From contig CAMRHE010000331.1 of assembly GCA_947044405.1 (NCBI GenBank), positions 372,001 through 436,000 of the forward strand: a stretch of DNA of 64,000 nt, in the 5' to 3' direction. Shown here piece after piece: positions 43,812-54,953 of the stretch (position 1 is the first letter of the stretch; each line of letters opens with the position of its first letter). The notes under the pieces are model-generated. The model was not told where the DNA came from, did no database searches, and saw only the letters and a list, made by a program, of their open reading frames with translations. Position numbers and translations under genes: made by a program. Source of the stretch: Leptodactylus fallax. Its lineage: Eukaryota; Chordata; Amphibia; Anura; Leptodactylidae.

Positions 43812-44600
43812 CCTGGGCATTGTACGGCCCGCGGGCCACATCCGTCCCTCTAACTATCTCAGACCGGCTCGCGTGAGATCGTTGGAAAATTTGAAGTCAA
43901 AAGTAAATGTGTAACTACGACAAGTATTACACCAGTGATGGCGAACCTATGACACGCCAAGACATTTTGGGTGACACGCATCGGCAGCTACGTATTGTGT
44001 TATTGCAATACGTTTGATATTGATACTTTTACTCACCTGTCCACGCTCCTGTCCAGGCCGCCCTCCGCTGCCTCCTCTAGGCGGCGCTACACTGACATCA
44101 TGACACTGAAGAATGCCATGACGCTACGTACAGCATCCCGACCTTCTTCAGCTTCGGCAACAGCGCACCCTGGAGGCGGCAGCGGAGGGCGTCCAGGTCT
44201 TGAGCGTGGACAGGTGAGTAAAAAGTATCGGCCGCTACGCTGTGTGGGGGTGGGGAGAAAACAGTGGGTCATATACTGTGGGTGGGCCATAAATAGGGAG
44301 ATCATATATCGTGTGGGGGCTAAAAAAAAGGGGGTCATATACCGTGTGATGGGCCAGGAAAAGTTCTCTAACGTTCATCACAAGTTCATTATGTCATCAT
44401 TAAATAATGATGTCATTAGGTCCTCCACATTTTCACTGAATCATTGTAATGTTTCCTTAACTGTTTTTTATGAAGGGATAGTCTATATACTGTATACAGT
44501 ATATACGTATTGGGTAGAACTGAGTTAAGTATATTAGTCTGGCCCTCTAAAACCATTACAATTTCTTATGTGGCCCCATGAGAAAATGAATTGCTTACAC
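43812..44600. mobile_element. hAT-like insertion beside the exon-1 donor of unit B
   Basis: Begins cagacctgggcattgtacgg and ends around gtggccccatgagaaaatga. Unit A has gtgtccacctacctc without it (15953-15967). The flanks GTGTCCAC and GCTTACAC may be a decayed 8-bp duplication. Inside it, ccagtgatggcgaacctatg (43932) resembles the end of another hAT family, so a nested insertion is possible. No transposase. Confidence 0.6.
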
Positions 44601-44604
44601 CTAC

Positions 44605-44870
44605 CTCTAACTGTACAGCAGCCGAGGGGTTACAGGACCTGTGATGATGTCATAGGTGTGGGAGGAGTCACATGATGAGGTCCTGTTGTCATAGCTACAG
44701 CTGCTCAGTAGATGCTAAATCCTAGTGGGATAAAGGACCTGTGATGATGTCATAGTCATGTGATCAGGAGGAGTGACATGACCAGGTGTTAGAGATTTCT
44801 CTGCTCAGTGTGAGGTGAAGTTCTGTGTGTGGATGGAGATGTGTGTAGCCTTATGGCTAAGCCCAAGTGT
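44605..44870. promoter_or_regulatory. Promoter and non-coding exon 1 region, unit B
   Basis: Paralogue of 15965-16210, with two TGTGATGATGTCATA modules and GTCACATGA-like boxes. The minus-strand donor AGAG|GTAGGTGT is still intact although an element begins a few bases into the intron. The plus-strand donor-like GTGAG|GTGAAG is also kept. Confidence 0.6.
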
Positions 44871-44969
44871 AGTATCTGTTCTTATCATTGGTTAGTAACT
44901 ACCTCCGCCAGTGCTAGTGGCCACCTACTGTAGGGAGGTAATAGATCCATACCTCCCAAGTTTCAATTT

Positions 44970-45240
44970 CAGATGTCCCCCTTCATCTGCCTCCCCAGTT
45001 TAATGTCCCCCCTCCATCTGTCCCCAGTTTAATGTCCCCCTACATCTGTCCCCAGTTTAATGTCCCCTTCATCTGCCACCAGCTTAATGCCCCCCTTCAT
45101 CTGCCCCAGTTTACTAGCACCCCTCCATCTGCCCCCAATTTAATGTCCCCCCTTCATCTGCCACCATTTTATTGCCCCCCCTTCATCTGCCACCAGTTAA
45201 ATCTCCCCCTTTATCTCTCCCCAGTCTAATTTCCCCCCCA
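44970..45240 (+). repeat. Pyrimidine-rich tandem repeat, about 32 bp
   Basis: About eight imperfect units of the type cccagtttaatgtcccccttcatctg. One strand is almost pure pyrimidine in the spacer parts. No coding signal. Confidence 0.8.
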
Positions 45241-46180
45241 AAGTTTAACATAAAATCACTGATACTCCCTTCTCCTCGCTCCCCTGCTGTCTCTTCTCCT
45301 GGAGTGTTTAGGGAGCTGCAGGCGCGATGTGAGTGACGTCATTACTTCGCGCCTACAGCTCCCGGAGCACAGTGGTGAAGGAAGAGCTGTCCACGGAACA
45401 TACCTGCCGCCGACCAGGAGGACAAGACAGGACACACAATCCGGGTCGGTTGGGAGGTATGATAGATCTCCAGTGACGGAGGGCAGAGAACCACATGGTG
45501 GTATGAGAGGGGCCTCCAGATCGACGCCAAGAGGTCCGTGAGCTTAAAGGCTCAAGGTGCTGAAGTGCCCCAGGGGACGGTGACTCACTGCAGATGCGAT
45601 CCCACTGACTGAGGCACATGGCTCGCCACTTCTTTCACAGATTGTGAGCACTCACCCTTTTTGCTCGGGTTTTCCACCTTACTAGAGGAATTTTTATAGA
45701 TCCGGTGGGGTGACCGGGCCATAATACACGGCACTCTCCCACTTATTTATTTCTTTTTGTGTGTTCACCATTTTGTTTCTCACTGTATGCCACGAGGGTT
45801 GAGGGATGCGGCTGCCCTTTTGGGCCCCACCCGAGGTCTAGAAGGAGGAGTTGTGTGGCCATTAGGTTCTCTCCTCCCCTACTATCTAGGCCACCTCTGT
45901 TTCTGAGGGGGTGGTTGCACCTTGTTGAAGCCTCCTGATAGTACATTGGGGTGAGAGTCCATGTGGAGGCCAGGAGCAAGATGGATCTCCTTGCTTCAGC
46001 ATGAGAAGACCATTGTTCCCTGACTTTTGGCATGGAGGGTTGGGGTGGTCGAGGAACCTTCTCTTTTCAGACAGGGCTTGCGATAGATCACATCATTTTG
46101 CACTTTTTTAGTGTGGCATGTCCCGTTTTTTAGCATTTGGGTAAAAGACAGCAAGATCTCGGGCCTTCAAAAAGAAAAAA
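45240..46180. other. Spacer, no gene recognised
   Basis: GC-richer than its surroundings at 45290-45640, with many short open frames on both strands but no domain, splice pattern or repeat end that I recognise. Confidence 0.4.
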
Positions 46181-46185
46181 GGATG

Positions 46186-46651
46186 GATGTAGCGTAGCTG
46201 TCTGTGTGCGAAGTGTATGTAGCGGAGCTGTCTGTGTGCGACGTGTATGTAGTGGAGCTGTCTGTGTGCGACGTGTATGTGGCGGAGCCGTCTGTGTGCG
46301 ACGTGTATGTAGCGGAGCCGTCTGTGTGTGACGTGTATGTAGCGGAGCCGTCTGTGTGTGACGTGTATGTAGCGGAGCCGTCTGTGTGTGACGTGTATGT
46401 AGCGGAGCTGTCTGTGTGTGACGTGTATGTAGCGGAGCCGTCTGTGTGTGACGTGTATATAGCGGAGCCGTCTGTGTGTGACGTGTATGTAGCGGAGCCG
46501 TCTGTGTGTGACATGTATGTAGCGGAGCCGTCTGTGTGTGACGTGTATGTAGTGGAGCTGTCTGTGTGTGATGTGTATGTAGCGGAGCCATCTCTGTGTG
46601 ACGTGTATGTAGCAGAGCTGTCTGTGTGTGACGTGTATGTAGCGGAGCTGT
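46186..46651. repeat. 30-bp minisatellite, about 16 copies
   Basis: Unit agcggagctgtctgtgtgcg plus acgtgtatgt, differing by single bases. As 30 is a multiple of 3 and the unit has no stop in several frames, both strands carry open stretches of 149-165 codons with decapeptide repeats (VCDVYVAEPS; HTRHTQTAPL). Nothing else suggests translation. Confidence 0.92.
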
Positions 46652-46924
46652 AGGGTATGCTCACATGGAGTTTTTTGGAGCTGATTTTAAGGCAGATTCT
46701 GCGTGCCGTGCTGTGTATGTGTAAATGTCCATGAAATATAGCAAATGAGCATCAGAACCATTTTTAGTTTGGTGCGTATTCACACACAAACACAATTCTC
46801 AAGCTAAATCAATGACTGGATTCAAAAGTAATGGGACATATAGAAGAAGGGCTTGGGGTTTATTCACACGTCAGTTTCTCATAGATGTGCGCTATTCTAT
46901 GGAAATGTTTTGCTTTTCACAGGC

Positions 46925-48230
46925 CCATAGATTATCTGCATAATAGGACTCGCAGAGATGGAGATGATGAGATGACTTTTTGAACAAAAACGGGGCACAG
47001 TGCACATGACTGATAAAGGGGCATCTACACTAACATGTGCACAACATTTAACAAGGAGGCGCCGACATCATAAATAGTCACCACCGTAAAACTAGGCGCA
47101 CCTGCGAAAAATATACCCAAAAAAGGGGCAGATGATAAATAACCCCCAGTGACTTATTGTTTTTGAAACAGCTGTCTGTCATCCTGAGGCTTTAGTCACA
47201 CGACTGTGTCTGTGAAACACGGACGAATCGATCCATTTGTAACAGACGTTTTGCCTCTATTCTATGTCTGTCTGTCCGAGTGTCGTCTGTTTTTAACCAC
47301 TTCCGTATTCGGCCAATTTAAATTTTTTTTGTACATGCAGTTTTGAGGGCTATAACATTTGGATTATTCTACTAATGTTTGTGTCTTTTTTCGGTGATAC
47401 ATAGGACTCTCATTATTTTTATTTGGTAATGTGTCATTGGGGGTGGGGCTAGAACCTGTGATGTGGGCGTGGTATTTACTTTTCTATTTAAATAATAATT
47501 AATTAATGTATTTTACATTATGTACCCATAAGGTCATAGTAGACCTTTTGTAGGGCATTTTAACAATATATTTTTGGTGGTTGGGGCTGATTTCCCCTGT
47601 AATTGGGGCTAATCCCTGCCTGCTCTAGCAGAGCTCCGGCTATAATTAGAGCCAGTTCCCAAGTTCTGCAGCTGCTTAACACTGCAAGGACATGGGTACG
47701 TTATGAGTGGAAGGTCTATGGGCAGTCGGGTACTGGTTAATGGAGCTTTTAAAAAAAAAAAAAAAAAAAATGCATGAATTTCATTATTTGTTTTTTTACC
47801 CAACCCACTGATCCATTTTTATTGGCCATAACTAAGGTGCCATCCCATTATTGACTCCGCGGTTATTACTGTGCGAATCTTCACCGTGTAGCTAGAACCA
47901 CAGCCCTGTATCCGAATATGAGAAAATCAAGGGCTTTATTGTATTTTCACCATAAAAACCAAACAACAAGATACAAGAAAGTGATGTCAATGTCTCTGAG
48001 ATATCTACTGGAGAAATACACGGACAGGCAAACGTGTCACGTTGTGGAATCGGTAGACCAAAGCACCCACTCCGATTCCAACTCCTCTAATTTTCCAGAG
48101 CCCAAATCCTGCTCTGTCTCCGATTCCTTCATAAAGGGCCACAGCTAATTATTGAATTTCTATGAAAGTAAATATGTAAAAGACTATGTATCTAATTATT
48201 ATACAATGTCAATAGTGGGCCCTAAAACTA
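46925..48230. repeat. Segmental duplicate of 27530-28560
   Basis: Partner of the copy at the edge of unit B. It is longer by about 300 bp in the middle (47420-47800) and keeps the same order of landmarks. A minus-strand CAATAAAGCCCTT is present in both (28220 and 47930). Confidence 0.8.
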
Positions 48231-49150
48231 GGCCCACCCTGTGTCCCTACCTATTTGCCACAACTGTCCTAAAGACAGGGACAACTGGACGACAAACCCT
48301 ACTCTAGATAAGTGATATACAGGACAAGACAACACAACACAGAAGAGGAGTCAGCAAGCCAAGGGTCAAGCCAGAGAGACAAAACAGTACCAAATCACAA
48401 TCCAAAAGAGTAGTCAAAAAGCAGAGGTCAGTAAATACAATACAAGAGCAAGGAAAAACGCTTAGCAAGATCAGAGACACAATAGCCAGCAACTAAGTGT
48501 GGGCTGTTGGCCAGTTTAAGGAAGTCCAAAACTCGCCCCAGGCTTGATTGGCAGATAAGCTGTCAATCACAAGCACATAAAAATTAAAACCTAACAGTGC
48601 CAACATAGAATGACAAGAGTCCGGGAGCAGGTAATCACAAGTGGACACACCTCCTGCTCCGTACAATGCGGCCAGAGGATGGCGCAGGAGTTCGAATGGG
48701 TGAGGACATAAAACTGGATTTTTACAAAAATCATGACAGAAGTCATTTTTTTCCTCAAGAATCCAGACATAACATTGTTCACTATCTTACTTGTTTACTT
48801 ATTGGACACTTTCCCTCCTCAACCTTCAACTAGAGATGACCTGTCAGACATTCCAAAACTTTAGATACATCATAAATCTCCAAAAATTTGAAATTTATCT
48901 ATTTTTGAGTTTTCTTGGACTCCAAAAAATAGTCCTCTTATATTCCCGAAGAGAAGATATAATTCTCCTAACCACAAGTGTACTTCCAAAAGCAGACAGA
49001 GGCAAGTCCCTAGTCAGGAGGACTTTGTAGAGTTGCATTATTTTTCTAGCATATTTTTTGCAGTTCCATTTATCTGAATCCAGATGTTTCTGCAAAGTCT
49101 CACTCAAATGGTTTTTATGTTTGTCACTTCCCCGGATCCCCAATCATTAT
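48230..49150. other. Spacer with dispersed-repeat character
   Basis: The 48290-48520 part (gccaagggtcaagccagaga and neighbours) resembles the 26150-26330 stretch in style and is probably a dispersed repeat. No gene was recognised. Confidence 0.4.
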
Positions 49151-49189
49151 ACTCTGGGGTCTGAAAAGACCCCAGAGTATAATAATAGT

Positions 49190-49440
49190 TCATGGGTGAT
49201 CCACTATGCGGCATAATACTGTGTGCCGGGGCCACTATGGGGAATAATATTGTGTGTAGGGGCGCTGTGGGACATTACACTGTATGTACGGGCCGCTATA
49301 GGACATTATACTGTCTGGAGAGGCCGCTATGGGACATTATACTGTGTGCAGGGGACACTGGGCACGTTATACTACTGGAGGCCATTTTAGGACTTTATAG
49401 TGTGTAAATGGGGCTTTATACTGTGTAGGGGCCAGGAAAG
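49190..49440. repeat. Imperfect tandem repeat, about 35 bp
   Basis: About seven units around gccgctatgggacattatac with strong drift. No coding signal beyond chance open frames. Confidence 0.7.
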
Positions 49441-49652
49441 GGAGCGCTATACCGTGGGGGGCCCGAATCAAAAGTTTGCTGGGAGGCCCAGTCTTTGCTA
49501 GTTACGCCCTTGAGTGTGCTTAGTGGCCAGAGTTGTAGGAACTGTAGGATTTTTTTTTAAAAAATGTAGCTAGTAAAATGAAAATCTTTTAAATATGTTT
49601 TAACAAGACTTTATAAAAAATAAATAGGTGATTTTGTGGCGATACATTCCTT

Positions 49653-50162
49653 TTAAGCCATACATGATGACGTTATAATAGCAAGTACAATGTAACTGTG
49701 AATGGCGCACAAAATCAGTTATGGTTCTTCTGATCGCTCCAACCGATACCCGGATAATTCCAGAGCTAATACATGCTGATGAGGGCGTCCACTAGAGATG
49801 ATATATGTATCAGATTAGAACTACAAATGAACAAACCTTGCGAGATTCACTTAAAGAAAATGCGGGAAAATTCACAACCTCAGCTTGTTACAAACCAAAT
49901 ACCAGTCTGGGGTCCAGGCAATGGGAACAGCGTCCAATACCTTTTATCCAATTCTAGATAACCTTGGGTCAACCGCACTTCCCTGCGACTGCGATAGGGT
50001 AGAGATCTGATGGTACTTTTTGTACCTTCCATGGTCAGAATGGAAAAAGCATTCGATTTGAGGAAAACTTCTACTACGTGCAAATAAGACCACACGTATA
50101 GAAAGACACAACACTCTTCCGAGACCCTGTAATTGGAATGAGTACACCATCAATTCCTTGCA
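49653..50162 (+). pseudogene. 18S rRNA-derived sequence, copy 3 (least altered)
   Basis: From about nucleotide 40 (ttaagccatacatg) to about 585 of 18S, without the dispersed insertion found in the other three. Landmarks: gaatggcgcacaaaatcagt, tatggttcttctgatcgctc, ggataattccagagctaata, ctagataaccttgggtcaac, gatggtactttttgtacctt and ccctgtaattggaatgagta. It retains the segment between the two CGAGG positions that the others have lost. A relic zinc finger follows directly, so the order 18S then finger exon is kept. Confidence 0.93.
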
Positions 50163-50184
50163 GTTATATTTTTTAATAAAATGG

Positions 50185-50260
50185 CAGCTACCCAGTGCGG
50201 ATTTTTTGATGTTTAAGAAAATATGACCTGTGGGTAAAACATTCCCAACGTTCTGGATAT
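50185..50260 (-). pseudogene. Relic C2H2 finger next to 18S copy 3
   Basis: Reads PERWECFTHRSYFLKHQKIRTG: phenylalanine, a cysteine, the first histidine and HQKI are at finger spacing, but two ligand positions are lost. Too short to say more. Confidence 0.55.
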
Positions 50261-51065
50261 GAAATTAATTTAATTATTTATTGTCTGAGTTATATGATGT
50301 ACAATTAAGTGAAATTTACACAAGGCAAAATTGTTGCAAAAATTTCTATAACACGTGAAAATAAGTTCTGATCATCCGAATGGGATGTTTTTCGAGTGAA
50401 GACAAAAAAAAAATGTGAAACAACCACCAAACTTTCTGTAACCAATCTCAATGTGAATTCACCTTAGGGTGTTTAGAACACTTTTCCCATACAGTACATG
50501 AGGGAGGCTTAACCCCTGGTTTGATACCTCAACATGTATTTTGAATAATAACGTCCTATCCTCAGGATAGATTATCAATACCTAGACCCTGCACAGATCA
50601 GCTCATCCGGCTGCCTCCAAGCACCAGAAACCTTATTCAGCAGACTCGTACACTGTAGAGATTGCTCTGGGGAACTGCTGCTCTGCTCCTATGCACTTGA
50701 ATAGGAGTGAAGCTACTTGCAGCTGTACACCACTTATACAGCTTCTGATGCCCAGAGACAGCTGGAAAAGCTGGTCAATGTGGGGTCTGGGTGACGGATG
50801 CAGAACAAGATCTGATTTCTAAGAACGCATCTCATATTGTAGCCATGAAAATGGCTTCTCCTTGATGTGAGTTCACTGATGTTTGACACAAGTTGGTTTC
50901 TAAACATATAGTTGGACTATGCCCTGTGTGAGTTCTTTGATGTTGAACAAGATCTGCATTCAAAATAAAAACTGTACCCCATTCTAAGCCTAAAAATGGC
51001 TTCTCCCCTGTGGGAATTCTCAGATCTTCAATAACAGTTGATTTCGCACTGTAACGTTTTCCACA

Positions 51066-51580
51066 TTACGAACATGAATATGGCTTCTCTCCTGTGTGTT
51101 TTCGCAGATGTTTCACAAGATCTGATTTATAGGTATAACGTTTCTCGCATTCTGAACATGAAAATTGTTTCTCACCTGTGTGAGTTCTCTGATGTCTGAC
51201 AAGATCTGATTTATAGCTAAAACGCTTTACACATTCTGAGCATGAATATGGCTTCTCTCCAGTGTGACTTCTTTGATGTCTGACAATATCTGATTTATGG
51301 CTAAAATGCCTCCCACAGTCTGAGCATGAATAAGGCTTCTCTCCAGTGTGAGCTCTTTGATGTTTTCTCCTTTTCTGACTTTTATTTTGCTTCACAGCCT
51401 GTGATGAATCAGAAGATTGGACGTGTATAATAGGATCAGATGATAGATCTTTGCTGTGAAGGGCTGAGGGTATATCTGGGGTAGTGACATGTTCTTCATA
51501 TGGATCTTGTGTGATACCATGATCCTCTGCTTTATAATCTGTAGATATCAGACGTCCCTCTGAGCTCCTGGTACAGTCAT
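51066..51580 (-). pseudogene. Zinc-finger exon, type B, unit C (nonsense codon)
   Basis: Acceptor cgtcag|at, phase 1; it reads [13 protein letters not shown], one [18 protein letters not shown] module, [17 protein letters not shown], then three intact fingers [40 protein letters not shown] and [20 protein letters not shown]. The fourth finger stops inside its cysteine pair (YSCS then TAA where the family has GAA). The remainder ([17 protein letters not shown]) continues to about 50750 with further damage. If spliced to the unit C KRAB exons it would give a three-finger protein of about 360 residues; otherwise it is a dead exon. The specificity residues are HSDR, YSDR and YSDK. Confidence 0.8.
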
Positions 51581-52606
51581 CTGACGAGAAGAAAACGGAT
51601 TTTACTATTTTATATAGATATTTTTTTTTTTTATGAGATAGACAATATCAAAGAACGATTTACACACTCCTCAACCACCCCTGCTCCATCTTAGTCTCCA
51701 AACTGCACCTCACCACCTGTGTGCTGGACCCAATCCAATCAATTCTCAATCTTTGTTTATCCCACCCTTTCGAACTGTCACTAACCAGTGGTATCTTCCC
51801 TTCTATCTATAAACACATAAACATCACGTTCCTCACATTCGCCATTGCTGGTGCTGAAGAGAGTCCACTAAGCCATGATGAGCAGAATGGAAGGGTGCCT
51901 AAAGCAAAAACATGCTTGATCTTGACATTTTATATGACTAAAAGAGTGGGGATCCTTCTGATTCTTTGAGTTTTAGGCAGGAGATGTCAGAATGTTATGA
52001 TAAGACCTATGGTATGGTATACATGATCATAGTGACATCACTTTTAGATCCTTTACTTGTTATGAAGAAGAATTCAACAAGTATTTGATTGTTTACTAGA
52101 GATTGGTGAACCTGTTCGTAACAAACTAGGTTCTTTACAATTTTTCCAAAACTATTGGGTTCAACCAATGCCAAAATATTTGGGGTTTGTCACCCATAAA
52201 ATCATTATTATTTCTGAGGTTTCTTCTTTCTCAATAATAGGGAATGTAAGTGGCCATTGTTTGAAAAAATATGGAAAGTTTCGGCAGTGATCAGCTAAAA
52301 CTACATATTTATAGCATGATCGGCCAACTGTGGCTGACTCCATAATTTACTCTATGTTCACATCTGTGCTGGGAAGTTCATTTTTCTGCTCAGTTGGAGG
52401 ACCATAGGAATAGAAAAACAGACCACAATGATTGGGAACACAAATGGAGCCTGGAGGGACACCACTGACTATAATAAGGTCCACCAGATGTCCATGTTTT
52501 TTTACTGAAATCGCCAGACTAAAAGATCAGGCTTGCAGCACTTTTTCATCTACTGATTTCTGTTGGACACTGCGATGGAGACTCCATGTAGCCTTAGTGT
52601 GTTGTG

Positions 52607-53398
52607 TTGCTGGAGGGATTGTCTATACAGATTATCCCATGGACAACTGATCGGCTTAAGCCATACATGTTGATGGAGAAACAGCAGGTAGAGTGGAACG
52701 GCAAACCATCATTAAACCAGTAATGATTGAATTGATCGCTCGAACCGTTACCCAAATAACTGTGGTAATTCTAAAGCTAACACATGTCGATGAGCATAGC
52801 CCTCTAGAGATACATACATGTATCACACCACTACTAATCCAGGGTCCAGGCCATGGCTGTAGAATCGGAGTCATGACCACTTTTGGGTGGAGTCGGAGAA
52901 ACAGTTACCAACTCAACTTCAAAATAAATGATTATTTTTAATTAGAATATACATTTATTGATGTCATATTCTTAGATACATCGCCTGTTACATATTTACT
53001 TTTGGAGGAATCAGTCACTGGTTGTTCACGAATTAGAGGAGTGTTTTTGTCTGACCGTGGCTGTCAGCCAATTATGAAGGAGTTGGAGTCAGAGCCGGAG
53101 GTTTGTCCTACTTACTCCACAGCCCTGGTCCAGGCTCTCAAAGCCTCCTGTCCACCTCAAAAATTCTAGAGAACCTGGGGTCAATCGCACTTCCCTGCGA
53201 CTGCCATATTACATTCCGATCTCTGCCCTATCCGGTTTTGATGGTACTTTCTGGTGACTATGGGTACCAACATTCGGTTCCAGAGTGTCAGCCTGAAAAA
53301 TTGCACAAAGAAGACCACATGTACAGATATAGCAGTCTTTCGAGGATCTATTGTAGACCACGTCTGGTGCCAGTAGTTCTACCACCAATAGCATACAT
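52607..53398 (+). pseudogene. 18S rRNA-derived sequence, copy 4
   Basis: Covers 18S from close to its 5' end to about nucleotide 650: cttaagccatacatg, cattaaaccagtaatg, gatcgctcgaaccgttaccc, ataactgtggtaattctaaa, gcacttccctgcgac, atctctgccctatccg, gatggtactttctgg, ccagagtgtcagcctg and cgtctggtgccagtag. The insertion at 52852-53127 splits it. A minus-strand AATAAA (53480-53485) of unit C lies about 80 bp away, so a transcript cleaved there would end just short of the antisense-18S part. Confidence 0.93.
52852..53127. mobile_element. Non-autonomous hAT-like insertion in 18S copy 4
   Basis: 276 bp, CATGGCTGTAGAATCGG to CCACAGCCCTG, with perfect 8-bp duplications GTCCAGGC (52844-52851, 53128-53135). 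Confidence 0.9.
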
Positions 53399-53576
53399 TG
53401 ATGTGAAATATTCTGTACACCTGGCACACATACAGTAGGTGTGCAAGCTGAATTCTTTTTACTTTTTGGATGTCAGATGTTTATTGGTAATTTTATACAT
53501 TGCTTAATCATTTACTGCTATAAATCACTTTCTCTTCTAGCTTGTTTAATGCGACCTTTGTGTTACCTCAATTAAA

Positions 53577-53845
53577 GGGGTTGTCCAAGAATCCTTGTGT
53601 TTTAGGTCATCAGTATCTGATTGTTGGGGGATAGCTCAGCTGCTCTAATGGCCTCCAGGCACCAGACCTATGTTCAGTGTAAGCTCCGTACACTTTAGCG
53701 ATAGTGTCGTGGAATTGCAGTTCACTTGAATAGGAGCAGAGCTTCTTCTAGATAAGCTGATCATTGCGGTATCTGGGTAATGAACCCTCACGATCAGATA
53801 CTGTTTACCTATTCTATGGATAGGCCAGTATCCAAGACACATGGG
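53577..53845. repeat. Dispersed repeat (gttgtccaagaatcc family), unit C copy
   Basis: Nearly identical to 5445-5730, in the same place 3' of the type A exon. Confidence 0.7.
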
Positions 53846-53988
53846 GTCGTGGAAACCCCTTTAACAAAATCTGTTTCGTAAGAATACTTCTTATATTCTG
53901 GCCATGAGAATGGCATCTCCTGGTTGTGAGTTCTCTGATGTTCGACACAAGTTGGTTTCTGGGTAAAACATTTCCCACATTCTGAACA
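53840..53988 (-). pseudogene. Ghost fingers 3' of the unit C stop
   Basis: In frame after the [24 protein letters not shown], a complete C2H2 finger, and then [18 protein letters not shown] without cysteines. Confidence 0.78.
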
Positions 53989-54953
53989 TCAAACTGGACT
54001 TTCCCCTTTGTCACTTCTTTGATGTTCAACAAGATCTGCATTCCTGGTAAAACATTTACCCCATTGTGAACATGCAAGCAACTTCTCTTTTGCATGAGTT
54101 TTTTGATGGTCAACAAGATTTGATTTTCGAGTAAAACATTTTCCACATTCTGAACAGGAAAATGGCTTCTCCCCTGAGTGGATTCTTTGATGTTCAATAA
54201 CAGTTGATTTAGCGCTATAGCGTTTTCCACATTGCAAACATGAATATGGCTTCTCACCTGTGTGAATTCTCTGATGTGTAACAAGATCAGATTTATGAGT
54301 AAAACATTTGCTACATTCCGAACATGAATATGGCCTCTCTCCTGTGTGAATTCTCTGATGTCTAACAAGATCTGATTTATAGCTAAAACACTTCCCACAT
54401 TCTGAGCAAGGATATGGCTTCTCTCCTGTGTGACTTCTTTGATGCGAGACAAGGGTTTGTTTCTGGGTAAAACATTTTCCACATTCTGAACATGAATATG
54501 GTTTTGCCCCTGTGTGAATTCTCTGATGTCTATCAAGATCTGTTTTTTGGGTAAAATATTTCCCACATTCTGAACATAAAAATTTCTTCTCCTTTGTGGG
54601 AACTCTTTGATGTTCTTCCCTTCTGTGAATTTCATCTTCCTTTACAGTCTGTGATGACTCAGAAGATATGATGATTTTAATAGGATCCGAAGATAAGACT
54701 ATTTTAATAGGAGCAGATGGTAGAGCTTTGTTTCGAAGGGCTGAGAGTATATCTGGAGTAATGGCATATTCTTCATATGGCCTCTTCTTCTGAAGGACTG
54801 AGGGTATAACTGGGGTAATGGCATATTCTTCATACGGCTCCTTCTTCTGAAGGGCTGAAGGTATATCTGGGGTAATGGCATGTTCTTCGTATGGATCTTC
54901 TGCCTTAAAATGTGTAGATATCAGATGTCCCTCTGAACTCCTGGTACAGTCAT
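53989..54953 (-). CDS. Type A finger exon of unit C
   Basis: Acceptor ctcatcag|at; [19 protein letters not shown], three linker modules ([24 protein letters not shown]), [14 protein letters not shown], then six intact fingers with TGEKP-type linkers and specificity residues (-1,2,3,6) QTDR, QQTS, YSDR, HSDT, ASTE and RSND. A seventh finger lacks its second cysteine and last histidine ([20 protein letters not shown] then RSD). Stop TGA at 53989 after GESPV. I checked the frame codon by codon from the acceptor into finger 5. Confidence 0.92.

Noticed and set aside
46130..46664. Open frames of 149-165 codons on both strands
   Set aside because: Products of a 30-bp tandem repeat, with no start context, domain or splice signal.
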